A stretch of DNA of 43,021 nt from Candidatus Nanopelagicales bacterium (GTDB taxonomy: Bacteria; Actinomycetota; Actinomycetes; S36-B12): assembly GCA_023263845.1 (NCBI GenBank), contig JALQUH010000281.1, positions 1 through 43,021 of the forward strand. The letters run 5' to 3'. Below the pieces are notes generated by a model. The model made no database searches and was not told the DNA's origin. It saw nothing but the letters and a program-made list of their open reading frames with translations. A program made the translations under genes and the position numbers. Of this stretch, positions 1 to 8,382 are shown piece after piece. The first letter of the stretch is position 1. Every line of letters begins with the position of its first letter.

Positions 1-315
1 CTCAAGCCCGAATACGAAGAGGTGCAGCTTGGTACCGCCGAGGTGCGCGAGGTCTTCAAGTCCTCCAAGTTCGGCACCATTGCAGGTTCGCTTGTGCGGT
101 CCGGCGAAATTCGTCGCAACACCAAGGCCCGGCTTGTTCGCGACGGTGCCGTGGTGGCAAACGACCTCACCATCTCATCGCTGCGTCGCTTCAAGGATGA
201 CGTTACGGAGGTGCGCGAAGGTTACGAGTGCGGTATCAACCTCGGCACGTACGGCGATGTGAAGGTAGACGACGTGATTGAGACCTATGAGATGCGGGAG
301 AAGCCACGGGCCTAG
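1..315 (+). CDS. infB: Translation initiation factor IF-2, C-terminal end (partial)
   Basis: Frame 1 is open from the first base and ends at a TAG, so the gene begins outside the window and only about 104 C-terminal residues are visible. The text ([18 protein letters not shown], then GYECGINL and a final [10 protein letters not shown]) matches the last beta-barrel domain of IF-2, which binds the formylmethionyl end of initiator tRNA during 70S assembly. The GTPase domain is upstream and not visible. The ORF-track start at base 22 is an internal methionine, not the real start. rbfA follows after 24 bases, the usual infB-rbfA order. Confidence 0.95.
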   Translation, partial: LKPEYEEVQLGTAEVREVFKSSKFGTIAGSLVRSGEIRRNTKARLVRDGAVVANDLTISSLRRFKDDVTEVREGYECGINLGTYGDVKVDDVIETYEMREKPRA

Positions 316-339
316 GCCCTCGACCATCGAGGAGGAGTC

Positions 340-774
340 GTGCCATCGGAAGCCCGAGCGCGCAAACTCGCTGAACGCGTACGCGAGATCGTCGCTGAGG
401 CGTTGGAGATGAGGGTGAAGGATCCCCGACTGGGGTTCGTCACCGTGACGGATGCTCGCGTCACCGCTGACCTGCGCGAGGCGACCGTGTTCTACACGGT
501 TTATGGCGATGACGAGGCACGCGCCGCCACGGCGGCTGCCCTGGAGTCGGCTAGGGGCGTGCTGCGCAGTGAGGTGGGTCGACAGACCGGTATCAAGCAC
601 ACGCCGTCGCTGGAGTTCGTGCTCGACGCCGTGCCCGATACGGCACGCCACATCGACGAGTTGCTGCGCGACGCGGCCGAGTCGGACGCCCACGTGCATG
701 AGCAGGCCGCGGCTGCGCACTACGCCGGGGATCCGGATCCGTACCGCCATCGCGAAGCTGAGGATGGGGACTAA
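340..774 (+). CDS. rbfA: 30S ribosome-binding factor A
   Basis: This 144-residue protein is a KH-like cold-shock factor that helps mature the 5' end of 16S rRNA in the small subunit. The central stretch DPRLGFVTVTDARVTADLREATVFYTV is characteristic of RbfA. The C-terminal tail is acidic and histidine-containing and looks disordered. The GTG start is preceded by a strong purine-rich Shine-Dalgarno sequence (GAGGAGGAG at 329-337). It sits between infB and truB as in many bacteria, and its last 11 bases overlap truB, so the two are probably co-translated. The length is at the longer end for the family because of the tail. Confidence 0.95.
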   Translation: MPSEARARKLAERVREIVAEALEMRVKDPRLGFVTVTDARVTADLREATVFYTVYGDDEARAATAAALESARGVLRSEVGRQTGIKHTPSLEFVLDAVPDTARHIDELLRDAAESDAHVHEQAAAAHYAGDPDPYRHREAEDGD

Positions 775-1675
775 CCCACCCCGCGGGATCCTCGTCGTCG
801 ACAAGCCGGCCGGGCCTTCGTCCCATGCCGTGGTGTCCTGGGCGCGCAAGGCGCTCGGTACTCGCAAGGTCGGTCATGCCGGGACGCTCGATCCGGCAGC
901 GACCGGCGTCCTCGTCCTCGGCGTGGGCGCCGGCACACGCCTGCTCGGTCACCTCGCCGGTGACGACAAGGAGTACCTCAGCACCTTCGTCCTCGGTGTG
1001 GGTACGACGACCGACGATGCCCAGGGCGATGTCACGGTCGAGCCTGGAGCTCTCATTGACCGCGCGCACCTGAGCGCGGCGATGCACGCATGGACTGGCG
1101 ACATCATGCAGCGTCCGAGTGCCGTGAGCGCGATCAAGGTTGATGGCAAACGCGCCTATGACCTGGTGCGCTCCGGACAAGAGGTTGAGCTCGCGGCACG
1201 TCCGGTACGCATTGGCGCCTTCGAACTCCTCGACCTTCGGCTCGAGCGTGTGGTCACCGGACAGGGTGCCGACATCGACGTCACCATTGCCGACGTACGG
1301 GTTCTGGGAAGTTCCGGGACATATGTGCGGGCGCTCGCCCGCGATGTTGCGGCCGATCTCGGAACGGTGGGGCACGTGCGCGAGTTGCGGCGAGTGCGCT
1401 CAGGGGCATTCGGCATTGATGATGCGGTGCCGGCTGATGCCATCACGGCGGAGGGACTGGTACCGCTGGCGCAGGCCGCGTCCCGAAGCCTGCCGTACGT
1501 CGCCGTACCGAAGGAGTCGGTGCGTTCGATCCGTCACGGCGTGCAGATCCCGTGGCCGCCGGAACTCCCAACGCAGGGGGCGGTCGCTCTCGTGCACGGG
1601 GACGATCTGGTCGCGCTGGCGGAGGAGCGTGGCGGTCGCGCCCGCTATCTGGCTGTCTTTCCTCCGGTCGCTTAG
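764..1675 (+). CDS. truB: tRNA pseudouridine(55) synthase TruB
   Basis: TruB converts U55 in the T-loop of tRNAs to pseudouridine. The 303-residue reading has the family hallmark GHAGTLDPAATG with the catalytic aspartate at about residue 43, preceded by GILVVDKPAGPSSH. The track ORF runs further upstream, but that extension lies inside rbfA in another frame; ATG 764, in the rbfA overlap, gives the normal N-terminus. A PUA-like region lies near the C-terminus. In many actinobacteria ribF follows directly. Here the stop codon overlaps the stop codon of a convergent glycosyltransferase gene, so the translation block is interrupted at this point. Confidence 0.95.
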   Translation: MGTNPPRGILVVDKPAGPSSHAVVSWARKALGTRKVGHAGTLDPAATGVLVLGVGAGTRLLGHLAGDDKEYLSTFVLGVGTTTDDAQGDVTVEPGALIDRAHLSAAMHAWTGDIMQRPSAVSAIKVDGKRAYDLVRSGQEVELAARPVRIGAFELLDLRLERVVTGQGADIDVTIADVRVLGSSGTYVRALARDVAADLGTVGHVRELRRVRSGAFGIDDAVPADAITAEGLVPLAQAASRSLPYVAVPKESVRSIRHGVQIPWPPELPTQGAVALVHGDDLVALAEERGGRARYLAVFPPVA

Positions 1676-3879
1676 CGGGCCAAGGTGCCGTGGGCGGTGT
1701 CGGGGGAGAGGTCCTCGACCAGGATGCGTGCCCACACATCGCAGACGGCCGGGAGCGGGAAACTCGCCTCGACCTGGTGACGTGCCTGCGCCGCCGTGGC
1801 CGCCCACTGCCCGCTGGCGACAGTGTCGTGGATGGCTTCGGCGGCAATGACTGGGTCGGCATGAATCCAGCGCGTGTCGTAGATCGTGTCAGAACCCGGC
1901 CAGGGCAATAGTGCAGGAATAGCGCCAGACGCCATCCCCTCCGCCGGCGCGAGATGGAAGCTCTCGTCATCCGACGTTGACAGGACCCACCCCACACGGC
2001 GCAGCCATGCGGGCACGTCGCCGCCGAATCCGTCGAAACTCACTGACCCTCGGATCGTCGGGTCGGCATGAATACGCTGGAAGAGCTGCTCGGCGGCGGC
2101 TCGCTCCTCCTGCTTGCGCCAGATCCACCAGTAGTCCCACGGCAGTTTGGACTTCACGGCGAGTCGGTAGCGCCGATCTCGACGACGGAGCCGTGACAGA
2201 ATTTCCAGTCCGAGATCGGGTCGTTTCCGGTGTGGGGAAATGCCGATCATGCCGAGAGTGAACTGCACATCACCGATCTTGGGGCGGTCGAACTGCTCGA
2301 CGTCGACCCAGTTCGGGATGACGACGATCCGCTCGCTGGGCCAGCCGGTACGCTCGCCCGTGAGTTGTGCGTAGAACGGGCTGACGCACACGACCTGATC
2401 GACCGCATCAATGCGGACGTCGGCGAGCCATCCCGCGTCAAGTTCGAATCGGTGTAGGCGCACGATGAGTCGCTGACCCTCGCGCTTGTGGCGGCTGTAC
2501 CACACGAGGTTGGGGCCGGCCCACTCGCAGATGATGACATCCGCCCACTCCACCATCTCGCGGCTGCGTGCCTCGTCGTGGCTGGCGAGGGCATCCCAGT
2601 GGTCAAGGCGCACGTCGAGCTCGGGCAGCGCCTCGAGGTGCTCTTGGATGCGGGTGAAGAACTTCAAATCGTGGCTGACGACACCCACCTTCAGTGGTGT
2701 ACGGCCGGCGAGTGCCGGCGGTGCGACCGGGAGCGCACGATCGATCAGATGGCGCATGCGGTCGACGGAGGCGGCCATCGTGTACGGCACTACGGCACTC
2801 TCGAGGTCGGTCCGGGCCATCTCGAGGGCGTTCGGATCGGCGATGACACCGCGGCACGCGGCGACGATGTCCTCGGCGCTCGCGACGTAGAACGGGTAGT
2901 CCTCGCCGATGAGTTCGACATGCATCGGCGTTCGATTGACCAGTACCGGCACACCGAGAGCCCCGAACTCCAGCACCTTGGTGGAAAGTTCGAGGCTCGC
3001 GTCCATCCGGGGATCGCGCCAGGACATTCCGAGGTCCGCGGCAGCGGTGAGTTCCATCGCTTGCTGACGAGGCATACCACCGTGCCAGATGACCCCCGGT
3101 GAATTCTCCAGCGCGGCTCGCATCCGTCCGGCCCATTCCGGGTCGTCCGGGACGTCGTGGATCTTGTCGCCGACCATGTGCAATTCGGCCTCGATACCGA
3201 CAGTCGCGAGCATGGAGGGAATCTCGGTCATCGGCAGGGTGTTCCACAGCGGCGCGAATTTGCCTGTGTAGACCAGGCGCAGCGGCCGCACCTGTGCGCC
3301 GTCCACGCTCACCACCGATCGTGCGGGAAGGTCGAAGGTTGGCTCGGGTACGACGGGACTCCACAGCACCGAACGGCCGCAGGCCGCTGGCACGCTTGAC
3401 TCCAGGAGGCAGCGCAACTCCTCGGTCTGGCACATCATGTAGCGACTGGCCGTCACGATCGTCTGCAGCCGATCCACCTGCTCGTCGTCCATGGCGAGCG
3501 GATCCTGGGCGATATCGGTGAGGTAGGTCCACAACCGGCCCCTGAGGATGCCGCTCGCGGCGGCCGCGCTCACAAAGCGAAGCCCGCGCACGACAACGAA
3601 GTCGGCACGCTGCTGGGCGTCGAGGCTCTCCAGATATTCGACGGCGCGGTCGGGGGTGAGCGGCGTGCCCGCGTTCGATCCGTCGAACGGATCCACCACG
3701 GTGACACCGGGCATGTCGCGCAGCGGGGCGACCAGTCGGTCATTCTCCACGGGTGCCTTGAGCAGTACGCGTACGTCGACGCCGCTGCGTGACAGTGCCT
3801 CGCACATGGACTGAACCCAGATAGCCGACCCATCAAGGATGTTGAGATTGACGTCGCCGTAGACCAGCGCCCCGCTCAT
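1672..3879 (-). CDS. Tandem two-domain GT-B glycosyltransferase
   Basis: The 735-residue protein appears to contain two GT-B glycosyltransferase units in one chain. The first (about 1-390) opens with LVYGDVNLNILDGSAIW and has a GT4-style donor-site stretch LSTKVLEFGALGVPVLVN. The second (about 393-735) restarts with LKVGVVSHDLKFFTRIQEHL and ends with ESFHLAPAEGMASGAIPALL. GT4 enzymes transfer a sugar from a nucleotide donor and retain its anomeric configuration; the sugar here is unknown. ATG 3879 is preferred over the track's GTG 3891 because GGAGG lies five bases before it and it shares ATGA with the upstream gene. It is the last gene of the leftward glycan arm and may build alternating linkages. 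Confidence 0.8.
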   Translation of the reverse strand: MSGALVYGDVNLNILDGSAIWVQSMCEALSRSGVDVRVLLKAPVENDRLVAPLRDMPGVTVVDPFDGSNAGTPLTPDRAVEYLESLDAQQRADFVVVRGLRFVSAAAASGILRGRLWTYLTDIAQDPLAMDDEQVDRLQTIVTASRYMMCQTEELRCLLESSVPAACGRSVLWSPVVPEPTFDLPARSVVSVDGAQVRPLRLVYTGKFAPLWNTLPMTEIPSMLATVGIEAELHMVGDKIHDVPDDPEWAGRMRAALENSPGVIWHGGMPRQQAMELTAAADLGMSWRDPRMDASLELSTKVLEFGALGVPVLVNRTPMHVELIGEDYPFYVASAEDIVAACRGVIADPNALEMARTDLESAVVPYTMAASVDRMRHLIDRALPVAPPALAGRTPLKVGVVSHDLKFFTRIQEHLEALPELDVRLDHWDALASHDEARSREMVEWADVIICEWAGPNLVWYSRHKREGQRLIVRLHRFELDAGWLADVRIDAVDQVVCVSPFYAQLTGERTGWPSERIVVIPNWVDVEQFDRPKIGDVQFTLGMIGISPHRKRPDLGLEILSRLRRRDRRYRLAVKSKLPWDYWWIWRKQEERAAAEQLFQRIHADPTIRGSVSFDGFGGDVPAWLRRVGWVLSTSDDESFHLAPAEGMASGAIPALLPWPGSDTIYDTRWIHADPVIAAEAIHDTVASGQWAATAAQARHQVEASFPLPAVCDVWARILVEDLSPDTAHGTLAR

Positions 3880-5468
3880 GTCGTCCTCCACAGGACTGAG
3901 TCGTTCTGTCGGGGGAGGGTGGGCAGGTCGGCGAGGTGTTCCACGAGCAGATCGAGGATTCCATGGGGATCCTCCAGATCGACCTGGCGCGCGATGTACG
4001 GCGTGGTGACCGCCATGCTCAACAGTGTGCGATCGCGGAGGACCTCTTCAGGAAGCGGTGTGGTGTCGATGCCCTCGCCGCGCAGCAACGCCTTCGCGCG
4101 ATCGGTGAGTGGTACACGCGTGACGATCTCCCGCGGCCGCCAGGTTTGCAGGAGGATCTGATCGATGTCGGGGTCGTCGCCCACGACCAGGGCAACGTCC
4201 CACACTGCGCGAGGACGCGCTTCGATGTCGAGGCGATCGGCAAGCACAGACAACTGCACCGGCGCCGATGCGCCCAGCATGATCGCGCGCAGCACTGCAC
4301 GGCGTTGTTGGTCGGACATGGGTCGTCGAGCCTGGTCGAGTGCCTCGTCCAGGCCCTGGGTGCCCTCGGCGAACAGTGCCGCACCACGCGCATCGCCCTC
4401 GGTGCGCAACAGTGCACTCAGGTCCGCGTCGTGCCCTGTCACGATCCGTCGGCCCGAAGCCAGCAGTCCGAGGGTCACCGGTGTGGCACCGAGAGTCGCA
4501 CCGGCCACCCACATCGGGTCACCGAGCCCGAACGTCGAAGCTGTGACGGCATCCCGCAGGGCAAGGGAGCGATGCAGGCGGGGGTCGGGGGAGCGCACCG
4601 CGCGATCGCCGAGTTCTGCGAGTGCGGCAGCCCGCATATCCCGTTCGAGCGGCGTACCGGCCGGTCCCTGCCAGTCGACAAAGACGCCAGCGTCGCCCGG
4701 CACCTGGCCGAACTGCCATGCCGCAGGATCTATGCCCGGATGCCACGGGTCATCGCGACTCGACCCCGGCCCGTCGACCACGAGATCGCAGCGCTGCGCC
4801 AGTTCAGTGAGGAAGACGGTGTGCGTCGGCGAAGTCGAACGCAGCAGGACGACGGGTCGCCCCTGGGCATGAGCGGCGTCCACGAGCGCCGAAGCGGCGC
4901 GAAGTCGATCCACGGCTGCAGGGTTGCCGAGGTACTCCCACGTTTCACCGGGCAGAGCGGCCGCCGTGTCGATGACGACGATGTCGGCATCGACGGCCTC
5001 GACGAGTGCGGGGCCCTCGTGCGGCAGGGCACTGCTGACCGCTGCATAGGGCTGCCACGCGAGCATCGTGCGGTGCGACAGTGCTCCGGCGATCGCGAGA
5101 GACCCCTGAGCGGCGGCCGCCACGGATGTGCGGGGGATCAACAGGCGAGGCGCGTCGAGGTCGAGGACGTCGTCGCGCCGTCCGCGTGACGGCGTCGAGG
5201 ACGGGGGCGTGCTGCGTCGAGACCGGCGTAGTCGCCAGATGCGCCACAGATCACGCGGCAGCGTCAGCAATCGCTTCGGGCTCTTGGCCGCGTTGACGAG
5301 AAGGTTGCCGACGACATACGACGCGCTGCGCTCGGCTCGGTCCAGGGCGCGCTCGGCCCGCTCGGCCCGCGCCTGGGCTCGGCGCAGATCGTGCTGCAAT
5401 CGAGCAACCTGATTGCGGGCCGGCGCTTCGGGTGGCGCGGAGAGTTCGTCGACGGGGCCCTCGGTCAT
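3876..5468 (-). CDS. Coiled-coil protein, possibly a CgeB/GT-B-like glycosyltransferase
   Basis: This 530-residue protein is not recognised with certainty. Residues about 18-50 are a charged Arg/Ala/Glu heptad region (RAQARAERAERALDRAER) likely to form a coiled coil. A basic segment and then an alpha/beta region follow (VEAVDADIVVIDTAAALPGETWEYL; GRPVVLLRSTSPTHT), recalling GT-B folds of the CgeB type. A late segment (DVALVVGDDPDIDQILLQTWRPREIV) resembles the start of a GT-A fold but is cut short. It overlaps both neighbours by ATGA junctions, so it belongs to the wecB-glycosyltransferase operon. No catalytic motif could be named. It could be an enzyme, a degenerate enzyme or an assembly scaffold. 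Confidence 0.55.
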   Translation of the reverse strand: MTEGPVDELSAPPEAPARNQVARLQHDLRRAQARAERAERALDRAERSASYVVGNLLVNAAKSPKRLLTLPRDLWRIWRLRRSRRSTPPSSTPSRGRRDDVLDLDAPRLLIPRTSVAAAAQGSLAIAGALSHRTMLAWQPYAAVSSALPHEGPALVEAVDADIVVIDTAAALPGETWEYLGNPAAVDRLRAASALVDAAHAQGRPVVLLRSTSPTHTVFLTELAQRCDLVVDGPGSSRDDPWHPGIDPAAWQFGQVPGDAGVFVDWQGPAGTPLERDMRAAALAELGDRAVRSPDPRLHRSLALRDAVTASTFGLGDPMWVAGATLGATPVTLGLLASGRRIVTGHDADLSALLRTEGDARGAALFAEGTQGLDEALDQARRPMSDQQRRAVLRAIMLGASAPVQLSVLADRLDIEARPRAVWDVALVVGDDPDIDQILLQTWRPREIVTRVPLTDRAKALLRGEGIDTTPLPEEVLRDRTLLSMAVTTPYIARQVDLEDPHGILDLLVEHLADLPTLPRQNDSVLWRTT

Positions 5469-6550
5469 TCGCGGCCGCGTTCGTCGAGCCAGTCCAAAAT
5501 CACCTCAGCGATGCGCTCACCAGCGTGGCCGTCCCACAGGGGCGGACGTCGATCGGTGTCGACCGACTCGGCAAGGACCTCATCCAATTGCTCAATGAGC
5601 GTCGCCGCCGAGGCGAGACGGTTGGTGCCGTGGGTGATCGTCACCGGACGCTCGGTATTCGGCCGCAGCGTCAGGCAGGGCACACCGAGAACCGTCGTCT
5701 CCTCCTGTACTCCGCCGGAGTCGGTGATGACGGCACGGGCTCCACGGACAAGGGACATGAAGTCGAGGTATCCGAGGGGCTCAACAACGTGCACACGCGG
5801 GTGATCGCCCATGCCGAGGGCCTCCAGCACACGTCGCCCGCGCGGGTGAAGCGGGAGGACGATCTCAGAGCGGGCCGCCGCCGTGTGAACCAGGGCGACG
5901 AGTTCTGCGGCGGACTCAGGATCGTCAACGTTGCCGGGTCGGTGCAGCGTGGCGACAAGGTAGTCCTCGGGCAGCCCCAGATCGGCGCGGGCCTTCTGCG
6001 AATCCAGGCGGCTGAGATTGGCCAGCAGCGTGTCGATCATCGGGTTGCCGACGAGGTGGATGCGGTAGGCCGGGACACCTTCATGGGCCAGGTGAGCGAT
6101 GGCATCGGGACTGGTGCACAGGAGCAGATCGGCCAGCCGGTCGGTGACGATGCGGTTGATCTCCTCCGGCATCGACATGTCGAAACTGCGCAGTCCGGCC
6201 TCGACGTGAGCTACCGGGATCTGCAGCTTGGCGGCGGCGATGCTCGCTGCCAGCGTGGAGTTCACATCGCCGTACACGATGACCATGTCTGGTCGGGTCT
6301 GCAGCATCTCTGTCTCGAGTCCGACCAGGATCGCGGCCGTCTGCTCGGCGTGGCTGCCGGAACCGACCCCGAGATTGATGTCCGGCCGCGGCAGATCCAA
6401 CTCGCGGAAGAAGATCTCGGACATGCGGTCGTCGTAGTGCTGGCCGGTGTGGACGAGGCGTTGCCGGGCACCTCGTCGCGCGAGGGCAGCGATAACGGGA
6501 GCGGCCTTGGGGAAGTTCGGGCGAGCACCGGTGACGTGCAGCAGGGTCAT
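5465..6550 (-). CDS. wecB: UDP-N-acetylglucosamine 2-epimerase (non-hydrolysing)
   Basis: The enzyme interconverts UDP-GlcNAc and UDP-ManNAc in the cytoplasm, feeding surface polymers. All family signatures are present in 361 residues: GARPNF near the N-terminus, HTGQH, GDVNST with Asp95, HVEAGLRS with Glu117, MPEEINRI, a histidine at about 203 in TLHRPGN, VGNPMIDT and TDSGGVQEE. These match the catalytic Asp, Glu and His of the characterised E. coli enzyme in spacing. GGAAGG stands five bases before the ATG. It is the first gene of the leftward arm and diverges from a glycosyltransferase across 80 bases. A UDP-GlcNAc(3NAc)A 2-epimerase is the main alternative within the same fold. Confidence 0.9.
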   Translation of the reverse strand: MTLLHVTGARPNFPKAAPVIAALARRGARQRLVHTGQHYDDRMSEIFFRELDLPRPDINLGVGSGSHAEQTAAILVGLETEMLQTRPDMVIVYGDVNSTLAASIAAAKLQIPVAHVEAGLRSFDMSMPEEINRIVTDRLADLLLCTSPDAIAHLAHEGVPAYRIHLVGNPMIDTLLANLSRLDSQKARADLGLPEDYLVATLHRPGNVDDPESAAELVALVHTAAARSEIVLPLHPRGRRVLEALGMGDHPRVHVVEPLGYLDFMSLVRGARAVITDSGGVQEETTVLGVPCLTLRPNTERPVTITHGTNRLASAATLIEQLDEVLAESVDTDRRPPLWDGHAGERIAEVILDWLDERGRE

Positions 6551-6630
6551 CTCGGCCTTCCCGTTGCCTTGTCCTGTGATCAGCGCTCCATGGGACGCAG
6601 GCGTCTACTATCCCAGACGGGAAGGTGGTG
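6551..6630. promoter_or_regulatory. Divergent promoter region of the glycan locus
   Basis: These 80 bases separate the leftward wecB operon from the rightward glycosyltransferase operon and must hold start signals for both. On the plus strand TACTAT at 6606-6611 is a plausible -10 box, 25 bases before the GGAAGG Shine-Dalgarno/ATG pair of the rightward gene. No convincing -35 box was found on either strand. Confidence 0.35.
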
Positions 6631-8337
6631 ATGGCTACGCGCGGGCAAGACCGGCGTGCCCAGACCGCACCGGCGTCGAAGCATGGGCCGGAGCGGTCGA
6701 TCGATGCTGTCCAGCGGACCCTGCGCCGGCTCCTGCCGTCGCTTGCCCATCTGCCGCTCGCGACCTCTGGCGCCGTACGCCGTTTCGCTGATGATCCGGC
6801 CCGCGGCCGGGCCGCCCTCGAGAGAGCTGTCCCCTCCGTCGGGAGACGTCGCTCCGGTGATGATCTGCCTCTCGTCGCGCTGGATCGCGCGGTCGCCGAG
6901 GACCGATACGGCGTCGCCCGTGAATTACTGGACCGGATCGCGCCGCAGGATCCTGCCCGCGGGGGTGCCGAGCTCGCTGTCGACCGGCTCGCCGGGCATC
7001 TGCATCGGGTGGCGGAGTCGGCGACGTCGGACGCGCGCGGTCGACGAGCCGTCCGCCGAGCCCGCGCGGACCTACAGGTGCTGGGCTCGCCGCTGCCCAC
7101 GTGGTGCGCGCAGCCGAGTGAGCCTCGCGGTTCGAAGGAGCCGCGCATCTTGCACGTGGTGACGAACTCCCTGCCGCGCGTACAGGCTGGTTCGACGATC
7201 CGCACGCAGCGAATCGCCCGAGCCCAGCGCGATGCCGGGTGGGATGCCCAGGTCGTGACCCGACCTGGCTACCCCGTGACGCGGGGTGAGGCGTGGGCGC
7301 GGGCCCGCGAGGAGGTCGACGGGGTCACCTACCACCGGCTGCTCCCGTGGATCATGCCGGACGAGCCCCGGATCCCCGAGGTCTACGCGCGGGAACTCGG
7401 TGCCCTGGTGGACCGGCTGCGGCCGGAAGTGCTCCACGCGGCCTCCGATCAGGTCAATGCCCGAGCTGCCCTCGAGGTGGGGCGACGGGCCGGTCTGCCG
7501 GTGGCCTACGAAGCCCGCAGCTTCTTCGAGGACACCTGGCTCGGTCGCCACGGATCCGATCCCACCGCCGACACATATCGACTCCTGCGCGATCGACACA
7601 CCGAGATTCTGCTGAGCGCGGACGTCGTGACCACGCTCGGTGAGGCGATGCGTGAGGAGATCATCGCCCGCGGGGTGGCGCCCGACCGCGTCATCGTCGC
7701 CCCCAACGCCGTACCGGCGCCGTTCCTCGCCCTTCCGGATCGGCCGAAGTCGGCCGTGCGCGAAAGCCTGGGGCTGCCGGCCGCTGATCTATGGGTGGGC
7801 AGTTTGGGCACACTCAACCCCGACGAGGGCTTCGACACCCTCCTGCAAGCTCTCGCGAGACTGCGCGCCGATGGTGCAGACGCGCGCGCACTCATCGTGG
7901 GTGATGGTCCGGCGACGGCGGACCTGCGGGAGCTTGCCGGTCAACTCAACGTGCCGGTCGTCATGCCTGGCCGGGTGGCCGTGGCCGATGTGCTGCCCTG
8001 GTACGACGCACTCGACGTGTTCGCCTTCCCGCGGCATGACACCGCGTTGAACCGATTGGTGACCGGCCTGAAGCCCGTCGAGGCGCAGGCGCGCGGGATT
8101 CCGGTGGTTGGTAGCGATCTGCCCGCGGTGCACGAGGTCCTCGGTCCCGGCGGCGCCCTCGTGGCCCCTGGGGACGTCGAGGCCTTCGCCACCGCCCTGG
8201 CCGGCCTGCTCGGGGAGTCCGTCCGGGCCGAACGGGGAAGGGCCGCCCGTGACTGGGTGGGGCAGACACGCACGTGGCCTCGCGTCATGGAGGCCTACCG
8301 GGCCGCGTACTCTTTCGGAGGTATCAGCGCCGCCTGA
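6631..8337 (+). CDS. GT4-family glycosyltransferase with N-terminal extension
   Basis: The last 400 residues of this 568-residue protein are a typical GT4 (GT-B fold) glycosyltransferase. An acceptor domain starts at PRILHVVTNSLPRVQAGSTIRTQRIA, then DRVIVAPNAVP, and a donor domain follows with GSLGTLNPDEGFDTLLQAL and the E-x7-E-like motif KPVEAQARGIPVVGSDLPAVHE. About 165 residues ahead of this are Arg/Ala-rich, probably helical and of unknown role. Of three nested starts (GTG, GTG, ATG), ATG 6631 is best placed behind GGAAGG. It leads the rightward arm with a nucleotide-sugar dehydrogenase and exporter genes, so it probably adds a sugar to the exported glycan. Donor and linkage are unknown. 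Confidence 0.85.
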   Translation: MATRGQDRRAQTAPASKHGPERSIDAVQRTLRRLLPSLAHLPLATSGAVRRFADDPARGRAALERAVPSVGRRRSGDDLPLVALDRAVAEDRYGVARELLDRIAPQDPARGGAELAVDRLAGHLHRVAESATSDARGRRAVRRARADLQVLGSPLPTWCAQPSEPRGSKEPRILHVVTNSLPRVQAGSTIRTQRIARAQRDAGWDAQVVTRPGYPVTRGEAWARAREEVDGVTYHRLLPWIMPDEPRIPEVYARELGALVDRLRPEVLHAASDQVNARAALEVGRRAGLPVAYEARSFFEDTWLGRHGSDPTADTYRLLRDRHTEILLSADVVTTLGEAMREEIIARGVAPDRVIVAPNAVPAPFLALPDRPKSAVRESLGLPAADLWVGSLGTLNPDEGFDTLLQALARLRADGADARALIVGDGPATADLRELAGQLNVPVVMPGRVAVADVLPWYDALDVFAFPRHDTALNRLVTGLKPVEAQARGIPVVGSDLPAVHEVLGPGGALVAPGDVEAFATALAGLLGESVRAERGRAARDWVGQTRTWPRVMEAYRAAYSFGGISAA

Positions 8338-8382
8338 GGGCGGGGCCGGCCGAGTGTGGCCGCGCGGCGACGAAGGATGGAT

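Noticed and set aside
175-1375. Long minus-strand ORFs (175-867 and 593-1375) opposite infB, rbfA and truB
   Set aside because: They are antisense shadows of three certain genes, with no recognisable domain and high-GC open-frame bias.
3936-6631. Plus-strand ORFs 3936-5189 and 5432-6631
   Set aside because: They lie antisense to the coiled-coil gene and wecB, whose reading frames carry clear motifs and ATGA junctions; the shadow proteins are rich in Arg/Gly/His with no family features.
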